A stretch of DNA of 64,000 nucleotides from Apiospora phragmitis (lineage: Eukaryota; Ascomycota; Sordariomycetes; Amphisphaeriales; Apiosporaceae), in NCBI GenBank assembly GCA_038363925.1, contig JAQQWL010000011.1:496001-560000 (forward strand), written 5' to 3'. A program made the position numbers and the translations under genes. Shown here piece after piece: positions 1 through 12,721 of this stretch; within the stretch, counting starts at the first letter, position 1, and every line of letters starts with the position of its first letter. Under the pieces are notes generated by a model. It searched no databases. It worked only from the letters and a program-made list of their open reading frames with translations, and had not been told where the DNA came from.

Positions 1-1499
1 TCTTCCCTAGAATAAACAGTCGAATAACCGCCGCCTAAGCGAGAGACACCCGGTCTCTATACGAAATAATCGTCCGCGACACTACGGGACACTTTAAGCC
101 TAACGTCCAACCCTAAATTTATAAATATATAAGCGTCGTAAAATATCGTCCCTTTTCCTTCTCTAACTCCGGTACCGCCGGACTAGACCGTACGATTATC
201 TAGTCTAATATACGTTATAAAATACGATATCTTTTTAAACCGAGCTATTTATAATGGTAAAATCGATTAAAATAAAGTTATTACTTTTTCGAAAATATAA
301 AAAAAATAAAAGAATTATATCGGCAAGCCGTATAATATCTTTTATAATAAAGTATAAATATTTATTAAAATATACCGACGGCTAGATATATTAAAAAACT
401 AATACTATATAATCTTTTTAAATATTTTTTCCGGCCGTATAGAAGTATTTTATCTTAATTATATTAAACTCGAAAAGAAATAAAACGAGATATATCACCT
501 TATAAATTTATACTTTAATACGATAATAAATTATGGATAATATTTTATAAATTAAATAATAACTTTTTTTATATAAATAAAAAATAAAAACGCCGAAAAA
601 TAACTTATCGAAGTTTTAAAAATCCTGTTAAATAAGCTTTAACTCGTATAACGAACCTTTAAAAAAGGATTCGAAAAAGAGATCGCTTTTTATACCTTAA
701 TTATACGAGCTTATCGAAAAGTTTTAAAGTTTATACCGGCCTTTATTAATTAAAAGCTAATATATAAAGCGTTATTTTCGGACTTTCGCGTATCGCTAAA
801 TATAATAACGGACTAGATATTATCAAAATAATATTTAATAAAGGAACTATATCAAAACTCGGCTATAAATACGTACTTAATTAATAAACGGTTTATAAAT
901 AATTATACGAGAGGAAACCGACCAGCTTACGGCAGCAAATTACCGTATAATAGCCGACTACTAGGACAGGAAAGGATCTAGCGACCCGCCGGCACTTTCC
1001 GACTAAGATTACCGTACAGGAACCGGAAGTTCGAACGAAGAACCTGCCGAATCTGCTATAAATAAGGCTATTAATCAATAAACCACCTAGCCGAAGAATA
1101 GTCCCGAATAAGGAATTAATATCTCTAAACGTGCAATAATATCGGATAAGGCCCCTTTTTTTAAAATAAGTACGAAACGTTCGTTTAAAATTAAGAAAAG
1201 GATAAAAAAGAGCTAGAAAATAACGAAGAGGAATACGAATACCTCGATCCGGAAGATGCACGATAAGGCATTACTTATTTAACGGACGCCGCGTTCTACC
1301 ACCGGCTTACTAGTGAGGATATCTACTCGGAAACTATCGTATAAGCCGACTAATTTAACCTTAACAGTCCGTATAACTAGACTTATTAAAGAAAGCTTTA
1401 GGATACCGGCGCCGCCTTATTTTTAATAGTCGGAAAGCCTTAAGTAGAGGCCTATGTACGAGAGAACCTAGAAGTACGAATCGACTAGACCCCGGGAAG

Positions 1500-4440
1500 C
1501 GTCGAGATTAAGTTCGGAAGCTTAAAGCCTATCTCGTTAATTAAAATAATCGATATATAGAACTTATTAAAAGTAATTAAATATTATATCTTAAATATTA
1601 TAACTTCTTTTTTATTTTTATTTTATAATATTAACCGGCTTAAAACGTATTATAATAATATTTTTAATTTTATTATATAAAAGGACGGCAAAATACTCCT
1701 TATAATTAAAAAATAAGGAAATCCGTTCTTTAATACCGGCCGTATAGAAACAACGTTATATTTTACCGAAAAATAACTTCGACACCTTTACCGACGGTTT
1801 AAATACTTTCGTATAAAGAAGCTCTATACGCTCTTAAAAAACGCCGGCTATAACGACGTTAACCTTGGTATTCTCGACGAGATCTAAAAGTTTTACTCCT
1901 AATATTAATCGTATAATCTAGCGTTATAAAGATTTAAATTCTCGTTATAAAATATATACGACTTTAATTACGAAATTATTATAAATATTATTTATATTAA
2001 TAAATAAAACGTACTTTACGTAATCGATTCGAGTATATTTTTTTAAGCGGCTATATTCTTATATTCGCTTAGCGTATAAAACACTTAAAATACCCTTTAT
2101 AAATATTAAATATATATATATTAAATAATAAATAAAATTACACGAATATATATTCCGTTATATAGAACCTTTAATATCTTATAAAAAGATCTCGGTTATT
2201 ATATAAATACCGAGATAATATTTTAAATAATAATTAAAGCTTTAAATAATACGGCTGGCCCCGATAGCCTAGTTCCTACCCTGCTCGTATTCGGAATATA
2301 CCCTCGTATTGATAAGAACTCACTACCGTTATTAGAGATCTAAGCACGAGGAAAAGCCGTACGGAAAGTAATAAAAATACTTCGAAAAATATATATAAAT
2401 ATCGATATCTACCGAACTCTAAATACCCGGAATAAACCAGCTATTTATAATATTTTAATACTCTCGCTCTAGAATAAAGTCTTAATTTAGCGGGAAAAAA
2501 AGGATAAATTAGACAATATAAGATAGCAGCTATTAAAAACTATACGATCCGGTTAAACACCTTAAACGGCTTAAAAGCCTTTCGAATAATTTAAATTAAA
2601 CCGTACTACTAGGAAAAGGCTAAAGAACCGTATAACGAGCCGGATATATAACCAGATCCGGAATAACCGGCAGGTACCCTAAATACCGAACCGATAACTA
2701 AAGAAATTAGGGTAACTCCCGTATAACGTGGCCGAGAACGACCTAGAAAATATCTACTCCGAAACGCTCGAGCCGCTATATTCCTTACTTAAAAAGAATG
2801 AGAACTACGACCTAATAGTTAAGCTCTAACAGGACGGGGTTATTATATCGTCCGGATACCTATTCTAAAAGTCTAACGCGGAGGAGATAAATAATCTCGC
2901 CGTATAAGGGGTTTTCGAATTTATTCGATTCGACCCGGGCAAGTATACCGGCCGGAGAATCTTTAAAACACGGCTCGTACGAGAGATTAAAGGTAAAATT
3001 ACGAAGCCGTACGAGAAGTTTAGGCTCGTAATATAGGGCTATAGAGATATAGAAAAGGAGGCTATTTTAACCTAGTTACCGATAATCCAGCGGATAAGCC
3101 AAAAACTCCTTTTAGTCCTCGGACCGACCCTGATCCGAGACTTTAATGTACGAGGCGAGCTACGCGATATTATATAGGCGTATACTTAATCGTATAATAA
3201 ACTAAACCGACTAATTTACGCACGTTTACCGGTAAAGCTAAAAACTTAATACCTCGAAGAAACGCTATTTTAAATCGTATTACCCCTATACGAACTAGTA
3301 GAATTAAAACTTTATTAATTTAAAACGTATTATAATTATTACGTATAAAATTTAAAAATAACCGTATTAATATATAACGCCTGTTTATTATTTATTATAA
3401 AAAACCGGATATTTTTAATATTATAATAATATAAACCGACGATACGTTTAGCTTCGTTATAGCCCCTTTTTCTTAAAAAGAGGAAAAAAAGCTAGTAAAG
3501 GAATAATTCCGTATAAAATTAAAAAACATCTTAACCGAAAATACGCCGATCGAGTTTAACGGAGATAAGATTTAATTAAAATCGTACGATATTTTTTTCG
3601 AATAAAAAAGATAAGTTAATTAATTAAAGCTTATCGACTCGAAAGTTATCAATAAAGGCTAATAATACGTTTCTTAACGTGCAAAAAGAGTATATCTCGT
3701 ATTTATTTATTAACTAGAGGTAGTATACGACTTATCTGCCGCCGCTTAAGTATAGACCTTAAGGGATAAAGATATCGAAAACCTGAACATACGGATTAAT
3801 TAGTAGATCTAGAATCCGACACGCGGCCTAAAATATATCCCGCTAGATCTTTACCGTATAAAAATATATATCTTTATTAACGGTTTTTTCGCGAATAATA
3901 AAGACTTAATATCCTAGCTCGAATACTTAGTTATTTTAAGCTAAAAGCTTAGCCGTATAAAGGATTAATTCGAAATTTAAAGCAATATTATTTATTAGAA
4001 CTCGACGAAATATAAGAGAATTACTCGAAGCGTATTAGCTAGCGAACTATACGGCATGATTTCCGGTATCGATAGCGGTATCGCACTTAATACCACGTTA
4101 AAAAGAATCGTACGGAGCTTCGGATTTTAAGAGGTACTAATAATCTTTTATATAGACTCGAGATTATTTTATAAATACTTGGTTAAACTAAGAATAACAA
4201 ACGATAAAAAACTAATAATTAATATTATATCGCTCCGAGAATTGTATAAAAAAAGGGAGATCTTAGAGATCTACTAAGTCGACGGCTAAAATAACCCTAT
4301 AGACGCCCTTACTAAAAAATCTCTAAATAAAGCCCTCGAATAGCTAATATTAATTAATAAGTTATCCGTACGCGTGGAAGCGTATATCGAGAGACTGGAC
4401 TCGTACGGCGAGTAAGAAGAGAAGAGAGAAATATATTTTT
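1500..4440 (+). mobile_element. Ty1/copia retrotransposon pol relic (RIP-inactivated)
   Basis: Translated with TAA/TAG read through, this stretch follows the order of a fungal copia polyprotein. A GAG-pre-integrase region is at about 1560-1990, an integrase core at about 1990-2560 (including a segment reading NNTAGPDSLVPTLLVFG), reverse transcriptase from about 2760 (FDPGKYTGRRIFKTRLV, then LPIIQRISQKLLL), and RNase H at about 3850-4400 (RSVLASELYGMISGIDSG, then NPIDALTKKSLNKALE). Stops occur where the family has Gln or Trp codons, as expected from RIP. The element is non-functional. The 5' LTR was not found and may lie outside the window. Order int-RT-RH places it in copia and not gypsy. Confidence 0.85.
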
Positions 4441-4452
4441 CCCCGGACGGGG

Positions 4453-4953
4453 TGTAACGTATCGCGATATATAATAATGCCCTTATTATTATTACTTTTA
4501 ATTAATAATAAAAAAATAATATATATTAACGTATAATAATTTTCTTTATTATTATTATTATTAAAAGACCTATTATTTAACTAAGTTAACGTTAAGAAAG
4601 TATAATATTACCTATACGGCTTAAGTAGGTACCGAATACCGGATTAATATAACCTATTCGTATAAAACCTTTACGAAGGGAAGACTCGTTTTAAAAAGGG
4701 GAGCTATTCAAGTTTATTATTAAAACAAAAACTGCTAATATTAGAATAGCAAGAACTAAAGTTTTTTATATTATCTTAAAAAAAGTGCTACGTACTTACG
4801 TATATAAACTCCTTTTCTATTTTATTAAAAGGGGTATACGATACCCCTCGCAGCTCGTATTAAAGATAAATATAAATAATAGAATATAACGATTAAACCT
4901 CGATTAAACCCGGAATTTATACATATATACGAAAGCTTATTTAATATTTTATA
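4453..4953 (+). repeat. 3' LTR relic of the copia element
   Basis: Begins TGTAACGTATCGCG directly after the end of the RNase H region and runs to the next inserted transposon. Its second half (about 4730-4950) aligns by eye with 23410-23625: shared blocks include AGAGATAAATG-like and CGAAAGCTTATTTAATATT. The exact 3' end is obscured by the adjoining pogo-type insertion at 4956. Confidence 0.6.
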
Positions 4954-4955
4954 TA

Positions 4956-6817
4956 ACGTATCCCACAAGCGAATATCCTATATAAGCGAATATCCTACTT
5001 TCACAAATTTCCTTATAGCCTCAACCTTTTTTTATATTCTTTTACGTCCGAAAATACTATAACTTTAAAAAAAGAGTAATATAATTCTAACGTTTTAAGC
5101 GCTCTAAAAAGACTTAATTTTAAGCGTACAAAAAGCTATATTAATCTATTACGTCTTATCGAAAACCTTATAGCGTAAACGAAATAATTAACCTATACGA
5201 CGCGAAATATTTATAAATTCTTAAAAGCTTCTAAATTCTAAAAAAAATACGATTATTTAATATATTATTAATTTAAATATATAATTATTTTTTCCCCGGC
5301 TAAATAATATAAAAAATATAACGAATCGATTATTTAATTTACGCGATACGGGACGCGTCGGCGTTAATTAAGCCTTTAATTTTATATAATAATAACTAAA
5401 CCTCCGGACGCGTTTTAATTAAAGAATCGATTATTAAAAAATCCTTTATAAAAATCCCGACGCGTATCGCGCGTAATTTATCCTCGTATAAAATATAATT
5501 TATAAATATAAGATTTAAAAAGAGGATATTTATAACTTTAATAAAACCGGCTTTTTTATAAATTAAATCTCGTTTAAAATAATCGTAACCACCTCTAATC
5601 GACGCGGAAAGCTTAAAATAATATAATAAAAGAACCGGGAATAAATTATAATTATTTAAAGCGTCAGATTATACGGTTACGCCATCCCTTTATATATTAT
5701 TTTTACCGGGAAAACATACCTCTTTTCCTAATACGAAAATAACTTATTATTAAAAGACTAAGTAATTATAATTATTAAAAATAATTAAACCACGAATAAA
5801 AAAAGCGAAGACTAGATTCGACACTTTAATTAATATATCAGGTCTCGTATAAAAAATCGTTATCACCTCTTAGTCTTAAACGGCCACGAAAGCTACCACT
5901 CAATAACTTTCGAGCTTTATTATAAAAAGAACTCGATTATTATATTTTATATATGTTTTTATTTATTATATAAACTTTAACCTTTTAATATCGGCTATTT
6001 TCATATATTAAAAAAAAGTATATAAAAAAGAAATTAAATATTTTATACAGGCGTATATTATTTATATTTTAAAAAAAAAATTCTTATTAATATTTTTAAA
6101 AACGTTCTAAGCGACTTTTACCGTTTCGAATATACGAGAAAGTTTTCAAAAAATAGGACTCGTTTTATATAATCCGGAATATATTATTTTATAATTAAAT
6201 ATAAAGCTATATACTTTAATACTTCTAAGAACGTCTTCCGGCTTACTTATTCTTTAAGAATCAAAAACCTTAAACAACCCGATTAAGGCTTAATCCTAAA
6301 CCGAATACGTTCGAAACCGTATCGTACAGTATTAAAATAGCTTTTCGACGTCTATTTTAACTAGCTTTAACTAAATTATAAAAGCTATAACGTATATTAT
6401 ATACCGAGTTACTCTTTTAAAAAATAAAAACGCGACACTTCGAAAAGTAAATAAGATACTTAGCCGGCGCCGCCGTACGAAAAAAAAACGGCTATAAAAT
6501 AAAAAATTACTTTATATATAAACTAAAAAAGACCTATAGTTTTAAAAAGATATTAATAAATAGTTATAAAACGAATCGCGTCGGAAAAATGGTCGTATAA
6601 AAACGTTTAAGACACGTTTATAACGCTATAAAATTTACGGAGAGCCTAGATATAATACGCGTACTTATTAGAATAATATAGAAATATTTAAAAATAAAGA
6701 TTCCGATTAATTTTAATATATTAAATACGTTATAATAAAATTAATTTATATTTTATTAAAAAAGGTATAAAAAAATAAGATATTCGTTTATATAGGATAT
6801 TCGCTTATAGGATACGT
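4956..6817 (+). mobile_element. pogo/Fot-like DNA transposon relic with TIRs and TA duplications
   Basis: The left end reads ACGTATCCCACAAGCG and the right end, reverse-complemented, reads ACGTATCCTATAAGCG. Both carry a second internal copy of AAGCGAATATCCTA, giving about 45-bp inverted repeats. TA dinucleotides flank both sides (4954-4955, 6818-6819), the target duplication of the Tc1/pogo superfamily. Between them, read-through translation gives a CENP-B/DDE_1-type transposase, including the NGHESHL-like DDE segment, a LYNPEYI segment and a basic tail (RRRRAKK). Many stops; inactive, RIP-mutated. Confidence 0.8.
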
Positions 6818-6829
6818 TATTATATTTAT

Positions 6830-7870
6830 TAAAATAATATACTTTTTTTAATATAAAAATAACTTATTACTAAAGGATTAAATAATCGTAATTATTAAAA
6901 ACAGCTAAATTAAGAAAAAAAACGAAAACTAAATTTAATATTTCGATAAATATATAAAGTTTTATACGAAAAATATTTATTATTTAATAATTTCTAATAA
7001 TTATAAAAATTATTCAATAATTTTTAAACTTTATTATAAAAAAAACTCGATTATTATATTTTATCTATTTTCTTATTCGTTATATAAATTTTAACTTCTT
7101 AATATTAACTGTTTTTATACGTTAAAAAGGTTATACGAGAAAGAAATCAAGGGTTTTATACGGGCGTATTTTACTTATATCTTAAAGGAGGACTTTTTAC
7201 TAACGTTTTTAAAAACGTTCTAGGCGATTTTTACCGTTTTAAATATTTAAAAAGGTTTCCAAGGGGTAGGACTTATACCGTATAACTCGGAATATATTAT
7301 TTTATAATTAAATATAAAGCTATATACGCCGACGCCTCTAACGACTTTTTTCGGCTTATTTATACTTTAAGAATTAAAAACTTTAAATAATTTAATTAAA
7401 GCTTAATTTTAAACCGAGTATATTAAAAATCGAATTACGTAATATTAAAATAACTTTTCGATATTAATTTTAATTAAGCTTAATTAAATTATTAAAAATA
7501 TAATATAAATTATATACCGGCTCGTTTTATTAAAAAGTAAGGTAACCGTATTACGAAAAGCGAATAAAATACTTAGCCGGCGCCGCCGTATAAAACAAAA
7601 CCGGCTATAAAATAAAAAATTACTTCGTATATAAACTAAAAAAGACTTATAGTTTTAAAAAAACGTTAATAAAAAGTTATAAAACGAATCGCGTTAAAGG
7701 AGTAATCGTACGAGGACGTTTAAAACGCGCTTATAACGCTATAAAATCTGCGGAGAGCCCGGGCATTATACTCGTACTTATTAAAATAATATAGAAGTAT
7801 CTAGAGATAAGGATTCTAATTAATTTTAAAATATTAAATACGTTATAATAGAATTAATTTACTTATATAT
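6830..7870 (+). mobile_element. Second, truncated copy of the pogo/Fot-like element
   Basis: Aligns colinearly with 5730-6755 of the preceding element (same transposase C-terminal half, same ATTAAATACGTTATAATA-type end block). It lacks both visible terminal inverted repeats. RIP-degraded. The pair may be two independent insertions of one family, or a tandem duplication later truncated. Confidence 0.7.
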
Positions 7871-8290
7871 TTAATTTATTTATAAAATACGTTATATTAA
7901 ATTACTTACTTATACTTTTATTATATTTATAAAATATTATATAATATAATAAAAATTTATAAGTATTAAGAAAATATTTCTTAAATTAATTATAAATTAT
8001 AAAAGATTAAAATAAATGTAAATAATTAGTAATATTTTTTTCCTTAAATACTAGACGTTTTTAAAACGTGAAACGCATTTAAATAATATAAATTATACTA
8101 TTTTATTAATACTTATTTAATTTATTATAATAGCTTAAATATATAATATTATTTTTTATATTTAAATTATATAATAATAAATAAAACTAATATAATAATA
8201 CACTTTAGGTTTAATTATTATTATAATATAAACACGAAATATGTTAATACTTAAACTCGTTTGCTTTTATTCTTTTTATTTAATTTAATA

Positions 8291-8769
8291 TAAAGCTTTA
8301 AATCTAGCCCGTCCGATATTTACGTGGGGTGTCAACGAGGCGGGGGTGACTGCGGGGGGGGCAAATCTTATAGTATATATAAAGGACAGTTGCGTTTAGC
8401 AATATTAGCTGGTTAGAATATGAAAGCTAAGAGATTTAGGGATTCGTTACTTGCGTTTCTACGATGGACTTCTAGGGTGTGACGTTACATAAGGTATCAT
8501 TTGTGCGCTTGCAGGTACTTGCCGTAAGCTTCAGCTGCATGGGAGGGGGCTTGGGGGCCGAGGGATACAAGGAAATGTGCTTACCAACCACGACATCTCT
8601 GAATTTGGAGATGCACCAGCTACAGGCTTCAACCCACTTGCAGCTGTCGATGAAGTAGGGTATTATAAACACACAACTTGTCCCTGGTCTATTCCCGGGA
8701 GCTACATAGTCTTTCAGGACTTGCGGCTCGCGGCACGGGTCGGCTCTGCATACGTCACTACTTCCGACC
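8291..8769. other. Upstream region of the P450 gene
   Basis: GC content recovers here. A TATA-like run (tatatataaag, about 8373-8382) lies about 390 bp before the P450 start; it could serve as a core promoter but is not proven. No gene seen. Confidence 0.3.
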
Positions 8770-10564
8770 ATGGACACCCAACCCGCGAAAGCCGCCACTC
8801 GGCTTTACTTCACCACGGCCACCGCCACAGCGGCCACCGCGGCCGCGTTCATCATCGATGTCGTCCATCTCCGACCCGGCCCGCTCTCATCCAAGCAGAT
8901 CTGGTTCGGGCTGCTGTTGGCCCTCGCGGCCCTCTACACGCACGTCTTCCTCCGCGCCGAGTACCAGTACTACCGCAACATGGCCAAGCACGGCTGCGCG
9001 CCGCCCAACCGGGTCCGCCACGACCCGGCCGGCATCCGGTACCTGCTGTCGACGGCGTCGGCCGCGAAGCAGCACGTGCTGCTGCAGCGCCGCGCCCAGC
9101 TGCTCGACGCGATGGGCCACACCTTCCGGCACCAGATCTTCCCGGAGTGGACCATGACCGTCTCGACCGACGAGCCCGAGAACATCAAGGCCGTGCTCGC
9201 CACCCGCTTCGGCGACTGGGACATCCCGCACTACCGCGTCCAGGGCTTCCACCCGGTCCTCGGCTTCCACTCCATCTTCACCGTCAACGGCGCCGAGTGG
9301 CAGCACGCGCGCGCCATGCTGCGCCCGGCCTTTGTGCGCAACCAGCTCGCCGACCTCGAGCGCTTCGACCTGCACGCGCGCAAGCTGCTGGCGAAGCTGC
9401 CCCAGCAGGATGCCAGTGCTAAGGTCGATCTGCAGAACTTATTTTCCATGCTCATGGTCGACACCACCTCCGACTTCATGTTCGGCCAGTCCACCGACCT
9501 GCTCGGCGCCGCCGACGCCGACTCGCTCACGTTCGTCAAGTACTTCGACGCCTCGATGCACAAGATCGCCTGGCGCGCCCGCCTGGGCTGGCTCACGCAA
9601 CTGCGGCCGGACCAGGAGCTCAACGAGTACGTCCTCTTCATGCGCGCCTACATCGCGCGGTTCGTGGCCCAGGTCAAGGAGCAGCGCAAAGTGACAGCAG
9701 CATCAACCTCATCTGAGGCGGCGGCCACTACGGAAGAAGGCCGCTACGTCTTCCTCGACCAGCTCATCGACACGGGCGAGCCCGACGAGGTGATCCGCGA
9801 CCAGCTGCTCAGCATCTTCGTCGCGGGCCGCGACACGACGACGAGCGTGCTGACGTACCTGTTCCTCGAGCTGTCGCGGCGGCCCGACGTGGTGCGCAAG
9901 CTGCGGGCGGAGATCGGCGCGCTCGACGTCGAGGACCCGTCGTGGGAGCAGCTCAAGGGCATGACTTATCTGCAGATGGCCATCAAGGAGGCCCTGCGCC
10001 TGAACCCGCCCGTCGCCCTCAACGCGCGCGAGGCCGTCCGCGACACGGTGCTGCCGCGCGGCGGCGGGCCCGACGGCCGGGAGCCGGTGTTTGTGCCCAA
10101 AGGGACGAATGTGCGGTACCAGCCCTGGTGCATGCAGCGGCGCAAGGACTTGTACGGGGAGGATGCGGAGGAGTTCCGGCCGGAGCGCTGGGAGACTATA
10201 CGGCCTACGTACGTGCTACTGCAGTGTGTGGCTTTGAGCTGGAGAATTGATGGGGATGCTAACCTGATTACTAGCTATGATTATGTTCCCTTCAACGCGG
10301 GTCCGCGAATCTGTAAGTGACGCCCAGAGCTTCCAAGATAGAAGACTCCCTCTTGCGTAGCAAAAGCTCTTACTAGACTGGCACTAACAGTATTCGACAG
10401 GTATCGGCCAGCAGTTCGCTGTGACGGCCATTGCCATGACCACATTCCGCATCTTACAGGCCTACCAGCAGATCGAGAGGCGGGATGACAAACCCCCAGT
10501 GCAGAAGCTGGGCATCAACCTGTCCATGCTTCATGGGTGCTGGGTTAGTTTGACCTCTGCTTGA
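8770..10564 (+). CDS. Cytochrome P450, CYP52-like
   Basis: Heme monooxygenase of the CYP52-type clan, whose known members hydroxylate alkanes or fatty acids at the ER; substrate here is unknown. Three exons are inferred: 8770-10208, 10275-10312 and 10401-10564, giving about 546 residues, normal for the family. The N-terminus carries a membrane segment (about residues 44-61, IWFGLLLALAALYTHVFL). The I-helix motif AGRDTTTS is at about 352-359, the ExxR as EALR at about 407-410, and the heme loop FNAGPRICIG ends with Cys about 493. Intron 1 (10209-10274) is 66 bp and stop-free, so it can be missed; its removal joins RPT to YDYVPFNAGPRI, and it has a GCTAAC branch site. Intron 2 (10313-10400) splits the heme-binding Cys codon. 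The C-terminus MLHGCWVSL is typical of this clan. Exons are GC-rich, unlike the adjacent AT block. Confidence 0.9.
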
Positions 10565-11009
10565 GTAAGAGAAAGGGGTGTTGGTTTCTCGTGTCCATTC
10601 TAGGGGATTATCATGGAACGAAATTCGGGTCTGATTTTGCAGGAAAGGATGGAGGTTTTACTTCCCAAAAAGGCATATGGTAATTCAGTGGGAACTCGTT
10701 AATATGGCGCAAAGGGGTGTGGCAGAGGTGAACAGCACTTGCAAGTATGGCCTTAAAGGCAATAGACAATCGCTTAGGGGTGCCGTGATCATGGTAATTA
10801 TTGTCTCCTCCCAATGGCAGGATAATAGCATCTACTCGACTTGGGAAGTGTCACTTGCTAGTAAGTAATTAGTGACGTGATTCTTGACTTAGAAACTGGT
10901 GAGCTTTATGTTTTCGGAATAGCCTCGGCAACAGTAAGGAGTGGCTATGTTCCTCCTGATATCTACACGGCCCATTATCTTCAGCAGCAGCAATAACAGT
11001 CTGAGATGA
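10565..11009. other. Intergenic, no feature seen
   Basis: Short spacer between the P450 gene and the convergent hypothetical gene. No coding or RNA signal recognised. Confidence 0.4.
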
Positions 11010-11627
11010 TTAGCACAGTAACGAATCGATTATTACATAGTCTAACAAATCTAAATCTACATCGTCACCCGCGATATCGTGGCCAGGCTCCGGCACGAGC
11101 TCCCGTACCTCGTCCAGAAAGGGCTCCAGAAGTCTTTTCTCTTCCTCCTTGAAGTCATCCTGGGCACCATCGTGGCCCATCAGCAGGGTTCCGTCCATGA
11201 CATGTTCGCCATACAAGGCTATGACGGCCCGCAAGGCCTGGGCGGTCGGGGGCGCATCAAACCGGACCTCGACGTTGAGCCACTCACCGAACTTGCCGAG
11301 GCGGGCCAGAGCGGCCTTGTAGCTGTTCACGGCTTCTTCTCGGCTCCCCTTGGTGGATGCGCTATCATCGCGTTTCATCTGCCGCCGCTGTCGCGACCTC
11401 AGTTGTCTTTGGATGCCGAGGAATGCCTGATAGGCATTCGCAAGGTCGTCGTCGGGCTCGTTCATAATCCACCTGCTACATGCCAGGGCAAATGCTTGCT
11501 CAACCCTCCACACCTCCCTTATATATGCGTACTCGGAGGCAACTAGGGGGGCGGGCTGGCGAGCACCCTGTATCTCTTGGCCATCGCCATACGCATAGGG
11601 TTTGGTGAAATGATATCGGAGAACCAT
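11010..11627 (-). CDS. Hypothetical protein, 205 aa
   Basis: Single-exon reading frame starting at an ATG (11627). I do not recognise the family. The sequence looks like a folded helical protein: Trp/Tyr-rich N-terminal third (YIREVWRVEQAFALACSRW), a basic patch (RQLRSRQRRQMKR), and a strongly acidic C-terminus ending DLDLLDYVIIDSLLC. No signal peptide or membrane segment. It converges on the P450 gene. An opposite-strand frame of 155 codons overlaps it but lacks protein-like composition. No intron needed. Confidence 0.5.
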   Translation of the reverse strand: MVLRYHFTKPYAYGDGQEIQGARQPAPLVASEYAYIREVWRVEQAFALACSRWIMNEPDDDLANAYQAFLGIQRQLRSRQRRQMKRDDSASTKGSREEAVNSYKAALARLGKFGEWLNVEVRFDAPPTAQALRAVIALYGEHVMDGTLLMGHDGAQDDFKEEEKRLLEPFLDEVRELVPEPGHDIAGDDVDLDLLDYVIIDSLLC

Positions 11628-12401
11628 TTCTACCCGGTCTCAGAACGGATGAACCACACAAATAGATACGGAGAGAACCGGGAAGCATATATAGATGTGC
11701 GAAAGTTCATGGAGGAATACAGTGAGTGATTGGGACGTTTCTGCAGTGGCCGGTGACTCACATCTAGGGAATATGGACGGTCACTTTATAAGACTTCATA
11801 TCCCTTGAGGGTAATGGGATCTCCAGCAGACCTTCCATCGCCCGGCCTGCTTTGCATCAATTGATTGCAGGCTCCCGTTTCGTAGTGGAACACGGGTCAC
11901 AAAGAGATCAAGAAGCGTGGACAACACCAGCGCTTTATAGGTGGTGCCCCAACTGGCAAGCAAGATCCCATGGGCAAGGTGGTCGTGGGAAGGGAAAGGA
12001 TGGGACAAGTATCTGATTTAACCAACAGATACTCGCCGCATGCGGCGTTCCTCCAGCTGGTTCGTTGGGGGAGGACTGCTGGTGAAAGGCCGCGGCGGGA
12101 CCTGCTGATCTCGGTTTATCTTCAGGGGGACGACTCCACCACACCGTCTCGTACCGACAAAGAAGTCGAGATCGTGGAATACCCCAGACGCGAGGGGAAC
12201 CTAGCAAAAGAAGTGCGCATCCACTGAAACGAAGACGCTCTTTGTCCATGTGGCCCCAACGACGAGTTGTGTTGGTGGGCTACCTGAGTAGGCAAACAAG
12301 CCGGAAACGGGCTTTCTTTGTCCAAGCCAAGACCGCCTAACACGCCATATTCTTTAACTTCTTAATATTCTCTGGTAAGTGGGAGATACTTGGATCATGG
12401 T
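11628..12401. other. Intergenic, no supported gene
   Basis: Several short overlapping frames on both strands, none with recognisable domains or splice structure. Confidence 0.35.
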
Positions 12402-12503
12402 CAATATATGATGCGCCCAACGGTTCAAGGAGTGATATGAATTTGTCCTTATAAGAGAGAATAGGGTTATCGCCGAGTATACATTGCACAGATACCGACA
12501 TAG

Positions 12504-12584
12504 ACTCATTTGGCTTAATGGTAAAGCACGTTTCCTACTAGGGTAGTCGAAAAAGGGATACCGGTTCGAGTCCGGTAGTGAGCA
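12504..12584 (+). tRNA. tRNA-like gene, copy 1 (isotype uncertain, possibly a pseudogene)
   Basis: Has a good A box (TGGCTTAATGG) and a perfect B box (GGTTCGAGTCC) with a T stem of ACCGG/CCGGT. The acceptor ends pair at 6 of 7 positions (ACTCATT with AGTGAGC). The anticodon region is long and pairs poorly, suggesting an intron or decay. I cannot assign an anticodon. Confidence 0.45.
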
Positions 12585-12721
12585 GATAATTCAATCTTTG
12601 CTACACTTCACTATTCTCAATGTATATGATGCGCTCAACGGTTCAAGGAGTGACCTAAACCTGTCGTTATAGCAGTGAATAGGGTGATAGCCGAGTATAC
12701 ATTGATGATCGCCTACCTGAG

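Larger units (their letters stand above)
1..8290. repeat. AT-rich, RIP-degraded transposon block
   Basis: About 8.3 kb with no credible intact coding sequence. TA steps dominate and CA/TG dinucleotides are visibly rare while CG is retained, which is the pattern left by RIP (C to T in CpA context), not by CpG deamination. Reading through stops recovers a copia polyprotein and pogo-type transposases (separate entries). Positions 1-1500 probably hold the copia gag/leader but I cannot align it; 7870-8290 is AT-rich sequence I could not assign. Base composition returns to normal near 8290-8340. Confidence 0.9.

Noticed and set aside
893..1261. Minus-strand 122-codon frame in the AT-rich block
   Set aside because: Lies antisense to the degraded copia region, has biased composition and no domain; chance open frame.
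1..8290. Mitochondrial insertion or centromere
   Set aside because: The AT richness is explained by recognisable RIP-mutated transposons; no mitochondrial genes are seen, and a centromere cannot be judged from this window.
8577..9694. Alternative frames over the P450 exon on both strands
   Set aside because: Low-complexity Ala/Arg/Pro/Ser translations caused by high GC at third positions; the P450 frame carries all family motifs.
11079..11546. Plus-strand frame opposite the 205-aa hypothetical gene
   Set aside because: Less protein-like than the minus-strand frame, with no supporting motifs.
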